Source: CAZFLY01 sp964519995
GTDB lineage: Bacteria; Planctomycetota; Phycisphaerae; Sedimentisphaerales; Anaerobacaceae
Direction: 5' to 3'
Assembly (NCBI GenBank): GCA_964519995.1
Contig: CAZFLY010000029.1
Span: 1 to 35,157 of the forward strand
Length of the DNA: 35,157 nucleotides
Below the pieces are notes generated by a model. That model was given only the letters and a program-made list of their open reading frames with translations. It was not told where the DNA came from and did not search any database. Positions 15,463 to 23,271 of this stretch are shown one piece after another (within the stretch, counting starts at the first letter, position 1; each line of letters begins with the position of its first letter). The translations under genes were made by a program, and so were the position numbers.

Positions 15463-15921
15463 ATGGAATACACTTTGTTAGATACGATAAAAAGTACAAG
15501 TGGGATACGAAATGAGACAGGCTTGATTAAATATCAATCATTGCCACAGGGTGTGAAAGAACTGTCCTACCGTCGAGATTGGTTGTTTTTTAAGAATTGG
15601 TGGATTGTCTTTGAAGGGGCGTTGGATTTACGTAAACTTGAAGTGACTTGTAAAGAAAACAACTATTCGCTGATTGCCGAAGAACCAGTTAAGCTCCCAC
15701 CACTTATGGAAGAAACCAGAGGCTTCGATAAAAAACTTGATGAGATTACGGCAGTATTTGAAGCTTCAAAGCCTGATAGGCGGTATTACGTTTATAGAGG
15801 TGACAAAGAACTTGTATGTATTAACTGTTACGAACAAAGTAAAAAAATATATTTCTGCACATCTCAGAGGAAAGGATTGAAATTAGCAGAAGATTATAGA
15901 AGGTCCTTAATAAAGCGATGA
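15463..15921 (+). CDS. Hypothetical protein, 152 residues
   Basis: I do not recognise this family. It is a soluble-looking protein rich in Lys, Glu and aromatic residues (RRDWLFFKNWWIVFEG near residue 40), with no signal peptide or membrane segment. Two pairs of cysteines occur late (CINC and a later C), not in an obvious zinc-finger spacing. AAAGG precedes the ATG by about 6 bases. The gene is AT-rich compared with priA upstream and lies inside the segment bounded by the two tRNA 5' halves, next to a GIY-YIG nuclease, so it may be cargo of an inserted segment. Confidence 0.6.
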   Translation: MEYTLLDTIKSTSGIRNETGLIKYQSLPQGVKELSYRRDWLFFKNWWIVFEGALDLRKLEVTCKENNYSLIAEEPVKLPPLMEETRGFDKKLDEITAVFEASKPDRRYYVYRGDKELVCINCYEQSKKIYFCTSQRKGLKLAEDYRRSLIKR

Positions 15922-15989
15922 GATATTTGTAAACGACCAGAGGCAATCGTTAAATTGACGCAGTGAATATCTTTGAAAAGGATATATTC

Positions 15990-16241
15990 GTGTATTACGT
16001 TTATATACTTCAAAGCCTTAAGACAAAGAAACTCTATATTGGACACACTGATGACTTGGCTCGGAGACTAAGGGAGCATAATACCGGCCGGGGTGGGATG
16101 TACACTCGACAAAATGGGCCGTGGAAGTTGGTTTACAGCGGCTCTTATCCGGACCGGGCTTCTGCAGCAAAGTGGGAACGGTACATCAAGAGCACCCGAG
16201 GATCCCAAGAAAAGAAGAAGTTGGCTGGTATTCTAAGGTGA
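15990..16241 (+). CDS. Small GIY-YIG superfamily endonuclease
   Basis: An 83-residue single-domain protein. Seen: VYYVYILQS at the start (the GIY-like strand), KLYIGHTDDLARRLREHN (the YIG strand and catalytic Arg region), and the Glu/Lys-rich helix AAKWERYIKSTRGSQEKKKL. This matches the small YhbQ/UPF0213-like group, whose cellular function is poorly known. The frame opens at a GTG at 15963, but the GTG at 15990 gives the usual N-terminus and is preceded by AAAAGGA at 8 bases, so it is preferred. It lies 90 bases before an intact tRNA-Pro and within the tRNA-bounded segment. It could act in mobility of that segment or simply be a tRNA-neighbour gene. Confidence 0.8.
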   Translation: MYYVYILQSLKTKKLYIGHTDDLARRLREHNTGRGGMYTRQNGPWKLVYSGSYPDRASAAKWERYIKSTRGSQEKKKLAGILR

Positions 16242-16301
16242 AACGCAATCTGAGAGCAACAGCGAGTTTATGCAATTGAAAATCAATTGTAATTTGGGAG
16301 A

Positions 16302-16310
16302 TGTTATAGT
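16302..16310 (+). promoter_or_regulatory. Extended -10 element of tRNA-Pro
   Basis: TG-T-TATAGT, 22 bases before the tRNA 5' end. No convincing -35 is present, as is common with extended -10 promoters. The element is duplicated at 15271-15281. Confidence 0.45.
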
Positions 16311-16325
16311 ATATTTTTGGTAATA

Positions 16326-16359
16326 GTTTATCGGGGAGTAGCTCAGTTTGGCTAGAGCG
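16326..16359 (+). repeat. 34-nt direct repeat (tRNA 5' half), right copy
   Basis: Identical to 15289-15322; here it is part of an intact tRNA gene. Confidence 0.9.
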
Positions 16360-16406
16360 CTGCGTTCGGGACGCAGAGGTCGCAAGTTCAAATCTTGTCT
16401 CCCCGA
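16332..16406 (+). tRNA. tRNA-Pro (anticodon CGG)
   Basis: All arms pair. Acceptor CGGGGAG with CTCCCCG (16399-16405) plus discriminator A; D arm GCTC/GAGC; anticodon stem CTGCG/CGCAG with loop TTCGGGA and anticodon CGG at 16367-16369; T arm GCAAG-TTCAAAT-CTTGT with one G-T pair. No CCA is encoded. It runs convergent to the GH130 gene, whose stop is 20 bases away. Confidence 0.95.
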
Positions 16407-16425
16407 TTTTGTGCGATTCATTCGC

Positions 16426-17478
16426 TCAAACAGGTATGTTTAAACTGTCAAGCACATCGTCAAGAAGCAGCTCTGTGTAACAAATGGCAGTATCGGCGGC
16501 GCCGTAGTAAATCTTGAGCTTGTTGTCTTCGTAAAGCAACCCACAACTAAAGACCACATTTCCAAAAAATCCTTCGCATTCGTAGTCTGCCTCCGGTTCA
16601 AAAACGGGCTTTTTCGATCTTGCGAGGATCTTCCACGGTTCATTGCTGTCAAGCAGTACTGCTCCAAGACAGTAGCGGCTGTTTCGGTCTACGCTATGAT
16701 ATATCTCCAGCCAGCCTTGTTCTATTCTGAATGGCACGGCACTTGCTCCGATCTTGACCTCATCCCATTGTCCCTTACGCGGTCTCATTAGGTATCGGTG
16801 ATTTCCCCAGAACTTCAAGTCCGGAGATTCTGCGAGCCAAATGTCGTTTCTTTTGAATAGAGGTGAATTAGGCCGATGAAGGGCAAAGTACATATTGCTG
16901 ATTTTTTCTGGAAAGATCACGACATCTTTATTGTCGGGACAGAATATTACTCCATGCCGTTCGAAGGATAGAAAATCCCTCGTGGATGCCAAGCAAGTTG
17001 CTACACCCGCAGGCGAGACAGCTACGTAGTTGATGTAATAAGTGTCGCCAATGAGACTGATTCGCGGGTCTTCAATACCAAAGCTTTCGTAATCGTTTGT
17101 GGGAGCGAAGGTCGGTGCCTGGTCTATAGTAAAATTGATTCCATCCTTGCTTCGTGCCAATCGCAGATGCGATATGGATGTTAGATATGTTTCATGTGGA
17201 GTAATTATCAAGCGGGGATCTGAGAATTCGATTGTCGGGTCATTCTTTGAAAACTCTATTGTCACAGTTTCATTCTTTGTTGCGTCATATACAGCAGTCA
17301 GGACAATATCAGGGCGTGTATTGACTGGTTGTTCAGCGACTCGCAGAAGTAGGATGACTTCGTCTGCGAACCGAGTGACACCAGCGTTGAATACGCCGAT
17401 GACGTTTAAGTCTTCTCGTGAAGGTTCTATGTCACCGGGTTCAATTATAGGATTATCTGGATAACGCCAAATAGACAC
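16426..17478 (-). CDS. Glycoside hydrolase family 130 protein (beta-mannoside phosphorylase type)
   Basis: A 350-residue five-bladed beta-propeller enzyme. GH130 members mostly phosphorolyse beta-1,4- or beta-1,2-mannosides, releasing mannose 1-phosphate; some hydrolyse. Seen: NPIIEPGDI and IGVFNAGVTRF at the N-terminus, FGIEDPRIS (134-141) with the catalytic-type Asp137, INYVAVS, and the C-terminal YECEGFFGNVVFSCGLL and KIYYGAADTAICYTEL typical of the fold. No signal peptide, so cytoplasmic. It lies 30 bases downstream of the GMP synthase subunit gene on the same strand, and may be co-transcribed although the functions look unrelated. Which linkage it acts on cannot be read from the sequence. 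Confidence 0.85.
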   Translation of the reverse strand: MSIWRYPDNPIIEPGDIEPSREDLNVIGVFNAGVTRFADEVILLLRVAEQPVNTRPDIVLTAVYDATKNETVTIEFSKNDPTIEFSDPRLIITPHETYLTSISHLRLARSKDGINFTIDQAPTFAPTNDYESFGIEDPRISLIGDTYYINYVAVSPAGVATCLASTRDFLSFERHGVIFCPDNKDVVIFPEKISNMYFALHRPNSPLFKRNDIWLAESPDLKFWGNHRYLMRPRKGQWDEVKIGASAVPFRIEQGWLEIYHSVDRNSRYCLGAVLLDSNEPWKILARSKKPVFEPEADYECEGFFGNVVFSCGLLYEDNKLKIYYGAADTAICYTELLLDDVLDSLNIPV

Positions 17479-17507
17479 TTTGTGAATCTTTCCGACAATA
17501 GCAATTG

Positions 17508-18443
17508 CTAAACATATTCGATTGTCGCCGGAGGTTTAGGCGTAAGGTCGTATAAACAACGGTTCACATCCGGTATCTCAGTAATGATGCGGTTGCAAAT
17601 ACCATGCAGCTTTTTCCAGGGAAGTTCCGTTGCGGATGCGGTGCGAGCATCGGTGCTCTCGACACAACGAACAACAATTATCTGGCCGAACTCGCGTTTG
17701 TTGTTTCTTATTCCTGTTGCGCGATCGTTTAGCAGAACAGCCATATATTGAAATGCGCCGCTGTCTTTTAGCTCTTCTTCGACAATTGCGGTCGCTTTGC
17801 GAACAGTGTCCAGCCGGTTACGAGTGACTTCGCCGACAATTCGTGTGGCGAGAGCCGGGCCGGGAAATGGAATACGCTGGGAAATCTTTGACGGCAAATC
17901 GAGGAACTTGCACACTTCGCGCACGTCATCTTTACGCAGGGTCTTTAGCGGCTCAATGACGGTGTAACCATAGGCTTGGTTGGTGTCAATACCAATCTGA
18001 GTGAGAATGTTATGCTGGCGCTTAATGCCGGCGACCGTTTCTTCGATGTCCGTAAGAATTGTCCCGTGTAGCAGGAACTTTGCACCAGACTCTTTAACAA
18101 GTCTGCCAAAAACCTTTGAATAGAACGTGTCGGTGACGGCTTGTCGCTTTTCTTCAGGATCGATTAGACCTATTAGAGCAGAAAGAAACTCCTCTTTGGC
18201 ATCGACCAATTCTACTGTAATACCAATTTTGGCGAATGTATCAATGACTTGCTGTGCTTCGCCTTCGCGCATCAGGGCGTTGTCAATGAAAACGGTCTTT
18301 AGCTTTTCGCCGAGCGAGCGGTGGCCGAGCACTGTTACAAGTGAGCTGTCTACGCCGCCACTAAGCGCGTTAATGGCCTTGGAGTTACCTACCGTTTGTC
18401 TTATCTGTTCAATTTGGTCTTCGACGAATTTTTGGTAGTCCAT
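17508..18443 (-). CDS. guaA: GMP synthase, ATP pyrophosphatase subunit (stand-alone)
   Basis: A 311-residue protein equivalent to the C-terminal two-thirds of bacterial GuaA; it adenylates XMP and aminates it to GMP. Seen: PP-loop SGGVDSS (28-34), FIDNALMREGE, RIPFPGPALATR (lid), and the C-terminal dimerisation part ending PPATIEYV (PPATIEWE in most enzymes). The N-terminal glutamine amidotransferase domain of the usual fused enzyme is absent and no amidotransferase gene is adjacent, so the glutaminase must be encoded elsewhere, as in the split archaeal enzymes, or ammonia is used directly. AAGGAGG lies 6 bases before the ATG and a good promoter lies upstream. Confidence 0.88.
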   Translation of the reverse strand: MDYQKFVEDQIEQIRQTVGNSKAINALSGGVDSSLVTVLGHRSLGEKLKTVFIDNALMREGEAQQVIDTFAKIGITVELVDAKEEFLSALIGLIDPEEKRQAVTDTFYSKVFGRLVKESGAKFLLHGTILTDIEETVAGIKRQHNILTQIGIDTNQAYGYTVIEPLKTLRKDDVREVCKFLDLPSKISQRIPFPGPALATRIVGEVTRNRLDTVRKATAIVEEELKDSGAFQYMAVLLNDRATGIRNNKREFGQIIVVRCVESTDARTASATELPWKKLHGICNRIITEIPDVNRCLYDLTPKPPATIEYV

Positions 18444-18503
18444 AACGACCTCCTTGTCAGTGTCGTAGAAGTCTTTTTAGGATGAACACAACGAGATGGC
18501 AGG

Positions 18504-18532
18504 AATTTACTGAATCTTCGGGAAGCTGTCAA
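18504..18532 (-). promoter_or_regulatory. Promoter of the GMP synthase subunit gene
   Basis: On the minus strand: TTGACA (18532-18527), 17-base spacer, TAAATT (18509-18504). This gives a leader of about 55 bases containing the strong AAGGAGG before the ATG at 18443. Confidence 0.6.
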
Positions 18533-18612
18533 GAAGTGCGATGAATCTGTGCGGTTTTATATTGTAAATAGTCTATGTGAAAACTTGCTGACAACGAGAC
18601 AAGACTATACTT

Positions 18613-19155
18613 TTACCCTACTTTAAGTCGGCTCTGGGACAGGTTAGGACTGTGTATTTCAACCACACAATCCAGCAAGTATGAGTTCACAGGATTCTTT
18701 TTAATGTGAACAGTCGTTATCTTTGTCAGATTGTCGGGTGAGTCCACACTACTGAGAAAGTCGATTAGCCGACTTAGTGTCATAGATTCCAACTGTACTT
18801 CTACGATGATCTCAGAATAGTCTGTGTCGAGCGGAAGCACACGTTGCTTCATGGTTGAGAGGTTATCTTTAAGGTTTTGTTGCTGGATTAGCAACTCAAG
18901 AAACGGCAATAGCTCGAACCGGCTATCTTGTGATTCGAGCTTGACTCGTAATTCAGTGAAATTTTTATGTAGATAAGAGTACTCTCTGCTTTTTGCGCGG
19001 AGCGTTTCGAGCTCTTGTTGTTTCTGAGGAATTACTCGGCTCAATGTCTCGGTCCGTGCGATAGCTGGTTTGACGACGAATGCAAAAGCCGACCAAGCCG
19101 CGACCAGGATAACCGAAACAACAGTTAATAGTCGTTCTCTCTGCGTCAAGCGCAT
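18613..19155 (-). CDS. gspM: Type II secretion protein M-like (GspM/PilO-type)
   Basis: 180 residues: a short cytoplasmic N-terminus, one transmembrane helix (about 10-30, LLTVVSVILVAAWSAFAFVV), a coiled coil (about 38-85) and a small ferredoxin-like periplasmic domain ending in LDCVVEIHS. This is the architecture of GspM and PilO, inner-membrane platform partners of GspL/PilN. Its ATG overlaps the gspL stop by one base (TAATG), which implies translational coupling. It is the last gene of the secretion cluster. The family assignment relies on topology and position more than on conserved residues, which are few in GspM. Confidence 0.75.
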   Translation of the reverse strand: MRLTQRERLLTVVSVILVAAWSAFAFVVKPAIARTETLSRVIPQKQQELETLRAKSREYSYLHKNFTELRVKLESQDSRFELLPFLELLIQQQNLKDNLSTMKQRVLPLDTDYSEIIVEVQLESMTLSRLIDFLSSVDSPDNLTKITTVHIKKNPVNSYLLDCVVEIHSPNLSQSRLKVG

Positions 19156-20660
19156 TATTCATACCCCTTCAGAGAGATCAGCATAGTAAAGGAGACCAAG
19201 TCTGTTCCCGGCTGTTTGTGCGCATCCTCAACATCAACCAGCCTGAAAGCTGGAACCTTTTGTAGAATCTTTTGCCATTGATATAGTGACTCAAATGAGC
19301 CACATGTGCCGACCAGCCGGGCGGTGGATTCGGTTATCAGCATATCCTCGATTTTTACCCCTATTGTCATTGGCGTATTTGCGCTTATAGTGCCGAGGAT
19401 ATGAAGCGGCCCCGCAGTGTCAGGGCCGAAAGACGTAAAAAGTCTATAGTCATTACGAAAGGATTGGAGCTTCTGCTCCAATTGCGCAACTGGATTGACG
19501 ATATTATGCTCGTTGGGTAACGTGGCTTTAAAGATTTCGTTAATTTCGCTTTTGGTGCTTGCGTAAACGGCTTCCAAGCGAGAGAGTCGCAAAAATAACC
19601 CGACTAAAAGGAAAATTATGATTGCCGCAATGAGAACTGTGCATGTTAATATTTCTTTTTTTATATTAAATACCCGTTCGGATTTTTTAATATCAGCGTT
19701 GAGAAAATTTACTCCGTTTGTCAGATCAGGTATTAGAAACCTTAAGGCCAGACCTTCGGCTAACGTTATGGGAAAAACAGCTTTTTGTTCAGAGGTGGTC
19801 TTTATCCTCGCATAAGGGTCAATTACGATAAATCGGCAGTTTAGCTTTTCCTGCATTAGTCCTTCAAGGACCTCAGGTTTAGCGCTATCGCTTGCAAGAA
19901 AAAAATTGCTGTCTTGATCAATTTCAGTAGCAAAAACCTTTCGCCAAGTGAGTTGTGCTTCGCGCGCGAGCATCTCCGCGAGTTGTTCCTCGGCTGGAAT
20001 AGTATTGTCGCTTGCGGGTGTAAAAATCGGGATGTTTCTGACGATGAGCATATCGCCATCCTTAGTGATCGCCAGAGCGAGGTGAGAGTCAGATATGTAA
20101 GCTATTACGGCTGAACCGGTTCTTATCTCGGGATGATTGATTACGGCAGTAGCATGGATTGCAGAAATCACAGCATCAATCATTTTCAGATGCAGCTTTG
20201 CCTCCGTAAACATGCTGATCCGTTTGCTAAGCGATTGTCTGTTGGCTGCTACAATGACAGTGGAAAATTTGTTTTTTGACAGAGGTCGGTTTGAATATAC
20301 TTGCCAGACCATTTCGCCGGCCTGTATAGGGAAATTGTGCTCTTCTGTGAAGCTCCGACGGCTTTGCTCAAGAATGTCAGAATCTGTTTCGATATCTCGG
20401 AAGAAAACGACGTTGTCCGGCATTGAACAGACCACGGCCGAAGAGCGAGCGAATCCATGTGTATCCACAAGAGATCTGAGAATTGATGGCAGGCGGTCTG
20501 TGTAGCGTCTGGTTTGTGTGCTATAGGTTTTCTCGATGAGGAACTGTCCTGAGCTTTCTGAAAGCTGTACCGCGAGCAGGTGGTCAGGACCTAAATCTAT
20601 GCCGATACACCGCTTGACCGCCGAGCCTGGCATATATTGTTTCCATATATCGAGAAACAT
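19155..20660 (-). CDS. gspL: Type II secretion protein L-like, PilM-PilN fusion architecture
   Basis: 501 residues. The N-terminal half (about 17-310) is an actin-like ATPase fold of the PilM/GspL type (CIGIDLGPDHLLAVQL, FRDIETDSD, VIVAANRQSL, IAYISDSHLALAI, then TLAEGLALRFL). Then comes GVNFLNADIKK (316-326), resembling the PilN N-terminal motif that contacts PilM. A transmembrane helix (337-357), a coiled coil and a periplasmic ferredoxin-like domain follow. It bridges the GspE ATPase to the inner-membrane platform. Its start lies 2 bases after gspK with GAGG upstream. Compared with proteobacterial GspL it looks closer to a fused type IV pilus PilM-PilN. Confidence 0.75.
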   Translation of the reverse strand: MFLDIWKQYMPGSAVKRCIGIDLGPDHLLAVQLSESSGQFLIEKTYSTQTRRYTDRLPSILRSLVDTHGFARSSAVVCSMPDNVVFFRDIETDSDILEQSRRSFTEEHNFPIQAGEMVWQVYSNRPLSKNKFSTVIVAANRQSLSKRISMFTEAKLHLKMIDAVISAIHATAVINHPEIRTGSAVIAYISDSHLALAITKDGDMLIVRNIPIFTPASDNTIPAEEQLAEMLAREAQLTWRKVFATEIDQDSNFFLASDSAKPEVLEGLMQEKLNCRFIVIDPYARIKTTSEQKAVFPITLAEGLALRFLIPDLTNGVNFLNADIKKSERVFNIKKEILTCTVLIAAIIIFLLVGLFLRLSRLEAVYASTKSEINEIFKATLPNEHNIVNPVAQLEQKLQSFRNDYRLFTSFGPDTAGPLHILGTISANTPMTIGVKIEDMLITESTARLVGTCGSFESLYQWQKILQKVPAFRLVDVEDAHKQPGTDLVSFTMLISLKGYE

Positions 20661-20662
20661 GG

Positions 20663-21655
20663 CTATTCGACCTCTTTGTACATGAGCAAGTTTATGGTTT
20701 TGCTCTTTGTGTCTCTGTGGACGATCGCTACTGTTGTATGACTGACATTTTCAGATGAACCATGCGATGTAATATGGTAGTAGCGATCTGCTGGGCTCAC
20801 AGTGATTGTTTCGTGAATTTCGTAATAGATGCTATCAGTCATGCCGGGGACATCTTGCAATTCCGTTATACTTTCAAAGGGTTTTATTTTTCTGCGTTTG
20901 ATTATTATCTCTGCCAAAGCCGGATCGATCTTTTCCGAAAGGCTCTCAATCACCAACTTCGGTGCACAATTGATGTTTACCATTCCGTCACCGCTTACTG
21001 TTATGTAATTACTTATACGGCTGTAAATTTGTTGTGTTATCCCTTTCACAAGGAGAAGTTCCTCGATAGTTTCAAGCGGTTTGTTCCTGCACTGATACGG
21101 TGTGTATAGGCTGCTATAATAAGCTGACTCCGCTCCCGCATTTTCGTACTTCACAAATGGCAGGCGTGTTATTTCGTCATCACTATCGGTCCAGTCGATA
21201 ATTGAAGGGACCAATCCATAGCCAATGTGGGAATCGACAGTACTTTGCTCGTTCAGTAGATCAATCAATCGAAGAAACTGGTCAATGCGAGTTCTATCCA
21301 GTTGTCCGTTGGTGTCTTTGAGCAAATTGACGTTGAGTCTGCCATTTTCTTCGCAAACGGCCACTTTGCAGTGTCCCTGCCCGACAGGAAAGACAGTTTC
21401 TGCTGAAAACAGCTTTAATAATTTGCTGTTTGCGCAAACATCATCGGTGCTTTTAATGGCAGCAACAGCAATGTTGACTCCTGCTATTGCGCAATTCAGC
21501 GCCTGTTCAGACCGTCTAAAACCATCGGCTGCATACAGACTGCCCCGGCATCTGTAGTTGAAACCCAGCAACAATACTGTAAGCATCATAATCATGCACA
21601 AGACAACAACCACCACAAATCCATTCGGCATAGTATGTCTTGGTTTCTGCTTCAT
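20663..21655 (-). CDS. gspK: Type II secretion minor pseudopilin K
   Basis: 330 residues, the size expected for GspK, the large tip pseudopilin. The leader ends MPNG (Gly12) before the hydrophobic FVVVVVLCMIMMLTVLLLGF. There is no Glu at +5, as is usual for GspK. The body contains LNVNLLKDTNGQLD, IIDWTDSDDE (the calcium-binding region), the helix-hairpin-helix-like repeats LETIEELLLVKGI and FESITELQDVPGM, and INCAP. It lies 8 bases after gspJ. It probably caps the pseudopilus with GspI and GspJ. Confidence 0.88.
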   Translation of the reverse strand: MKQKPRHTMPNGFVVVVVLCMIMMLTVLLLGFNYRCRGSLYAADGFRRSEQALNCAIAGVNIAVAAIKSTDDVCANSKLLKLFSAETVFPVGQGHCKVAVCEENGRLNVNLLKDTNGQLDRTRIDQFLRLIDLLNEQSTVDSHIGYGLVPSIIDWTDSDDEITRLPFVKYENAGAESAYYSSLYTPYQCRNKPLETIEELLLVKGITQQIYSRISNYITVSGDGMVNINCAPKLVIESLSEKIDPALAEIIIKRRKIKPFESITELQDVPGMTDSIYYEIHETITVSPADRYYHITSHGSSENVSHTTVAIVHRDTKSKTINLLMYKEVE

Positions 21656-21663
21656 TGTTTAAC

Positions 21664-22377
21664 TTACAACAATTTTTCGGCTTTGTTGGTCGTGCTTTTG
21701 TAGCTTGAGCAATGTATGTACGCGGTCATACTGTTATGGCGCAGTCTGTTTTCTTTGTCGGATACGGTTATGCTGATTCTGACTGCGCATGGCAGCCTTT
21801 TTTCCTTTTCATAATTCCATTTTGTCAGCCATTTTTTGCCGTCATAAAAAGCGAGGTCGAAATCATCAACATTTGTCAGCACAGGCTGAAATGCTCGTAC
21901 TTTATTCTCGCTGGTGCGTTCGAGTAAGCCGATGAACCTTTCCTCATTTAGAAGGAGCGTGCCTAAGGTTTTATTTAGTTGATACCTGACGATAAAGAGT
22001 CCTTCTGTTTTGCCGTGCTCTTCTTGGACAGGATGGGTGGTTACAAAGTGTAGAACCACACCAGTTGGTGTATCCGTGTCACCATAAAAGTAATTTATTG
22101 TTTTGTCGGGTGTGGCTTGCATCGGCTTAAAGACGGAGCTACTATCGACGGATGGTTGTTGAGCTTGGCTGGCATAAGCGCAACGTATCTGCCGGGACAT
22201 CTGCTTGAGAGCGTTTTGAACATCGCTTTCAGCATCAATTTTTGCTGTGCATACTTCTGTCGATCTGGCTGTTGCAAAATAGCTGCCATAGACCAACGAG
22301 ACGATAGTGACGACTATCGCCATCGCTACAAGTATCTCGACAAGTGTAAAGCCTGCATTAGCTGATCTGACCTTCAT
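21664..22377 (-). CDS. gspJ: Type II secretion minor pseudopilin J
   Basis: 237 residues with a standard prepilin N-terminus: short basic leader, cleavage after Gly9 (NAG before FTLVE, Glu at +5), then a hydrophobic helix to about residue 30. The C-terminal domain includes VLTNVDDFDLAFYDGKKWLTKWN and LPCAVRISITVSD, which match GspJ. The start overlaps the gspI stop by four bases (ATGA). Confidence 0.88.
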   Translation of the reverse strand: MKVRSANAGFTLVEILVAMAIVVTIVSLVYGSYFATARSTEVCTAKIDAESDVQNALKQMSRQIRCAYASQAQQPSVDSSSVFKPMQATPDKTINYFYGDTDTPTGVVLHFVTTHPVQEEHGKTEGLFIVRYQLNKTLGTLLLNEERFIGLLERTSENKVRAFQPVLTNVDDFDLAFYDGKKWLTKWNYEKEKRLPCAVRISITVSDKENRLRHNSMTAYIHCSSYKSTTNKAEKLL

Positions 22378-22799
22378 TGCAGGTCCCTGTTAGCAATATA
22401 GGTTGACAAGTATAAATTTTTATCTCGGTTGCCTTGTTTGTAGCCTACGTCAACGCGTATTTCCCGCAATCCCTTAAAATGTGCCTGACTTAGTTGTGGC
22501 AGTCGGACATCCCGGATCCGGCGTTCCCAGTGCAACTGTAGTGTATCACTTTCGCTAATACCCTGATCAGTACCTAACTGCGGATATCCCTGGGCCAAAG
22601 TCTCTGCAATCTTCTGCTGTGCGATTAAAACGGCCCTATTGGTAATCTGCGCCCTGTCAGCCGTACTGATGCTGAGAAGATGCAGTCTCAGCAGACCTAA
22701 TAGGGAAATTGAGACAATTGCCAATGCGATAACCGCCTCTATGAAGGTAAAAGCTTCGACAAGTTCTCTAACTTTTTTATCCGAGTTTTTCTTACCCAT
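22374..22799 (-). CDS. gspI: Type II secretion minor pseudopilin I
   Basis: 141 residues. The frame is open to 22862, inside gspG, but the ATG at 22799 overlaps the gspG stop by eight bases (ATGGGTAA) and gives a sensible prepilin leader, so it is chosen. Cleavage is predicted after Ala16 (VEA before FTFIE, Glu at +5). The helix EAVIALAIVSISLLGLLRLHLLS and the later AVLIAQQKIAE and LQLHWERRIRDVR fit GspI. Ala rather than Gly at -1 is tolerated by prepilin peptidases but uncommon. No GspH-like gene is present between gspG and gspI. Confidence 0.82.
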   Translation of the reverse strand: MGKKNSDKKVRELVEAFTFIEAVIALAIVSISLLGLLRLHLLSISTADRAQITNRAVLIAQQKIAETLAQGYPQLGTDQGISESDTLQLHWERRIRDVRLPQLSQAHFKGLREIRVDVGYKQGNRDKNLYLSTYIANRDLQ

Positions 22800-23256
22800 C
22801 GAGGTTCCAACTTTCGATATCGGCATCATCATCGGTGCCGCCGTCTTCGCCATCTTTGCCATAAGATTCCAGGTCGTAGTCTTTGTTATGTATCCCCGGA
22901 GAAATATAAATGTATTTGTTGCCCCAAGAATCTACGGGGTCTTTGTCGAGATAAGCGTCGCTGTTGTACCTTTCAATGCCGGGGTTGGAGACAAGTGCTT
23001 TTAGACCTTCCGATGTGGTTGGAAAACGCCCGGTGTCTGTCTTAAACAAGGCGAGCGCAGATTCGATATTGCGTATATCGACCTTGGCCTTAATTCTGCG
23101 TGCCTGTTCGGGTCTATTTAGCATTCTGGGCATGATTATAGTCGCCAGCAGTCCTAAAATTACGACCACGATCATAAGCTCGATCAAAGTAAATGCACGA
23201 TGCTGCATATCGCATATCGTGTGATGCTTACAACCTCGTTTTATTTTGTGTATCAT
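22792..23256 (-). CDS. gspG: Type II secretion major pseudopilin G
   Basis: 154 residues. The ATG at 23256 is preceded by AGGAGGAGC at a good distance, so the leader is unusually long (21 residues), ending QHRA before FTLIE; Ala replaces the usual Gly at -1. A second ATG at 23208 would give a shorter leader but has no Shine-Dalgarno sequence. Mature part: FTLIELMIVVVILGLLATIIMPRM, ALALFKTDTGRFPTTSEGL, DPVDSWGNKYIYISPG, and the C-terminal calcium-binding tail with DYDLESYGKDG and DIESWNLDG, all diagnostic of GspG. It forms the pseudopilus shaft. Confidence 0.93.
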   Translation of the reverse strand: MIHKIKRGCKHHTICDMQHRAFTLIELMIVVVILGLLATIIMPRMLNRPEQARRIKAKVDIRNIESALALFKTDTGRFPTTSEGLKALVSNPGIERYNSDAYLDKDPVDSWGNKYIYISPGIHNKDYDLESYGKDGEDGGTDDDADIESWNLDG

Positions 23257-23271
23257 TCTGTTAAGCTCCTC

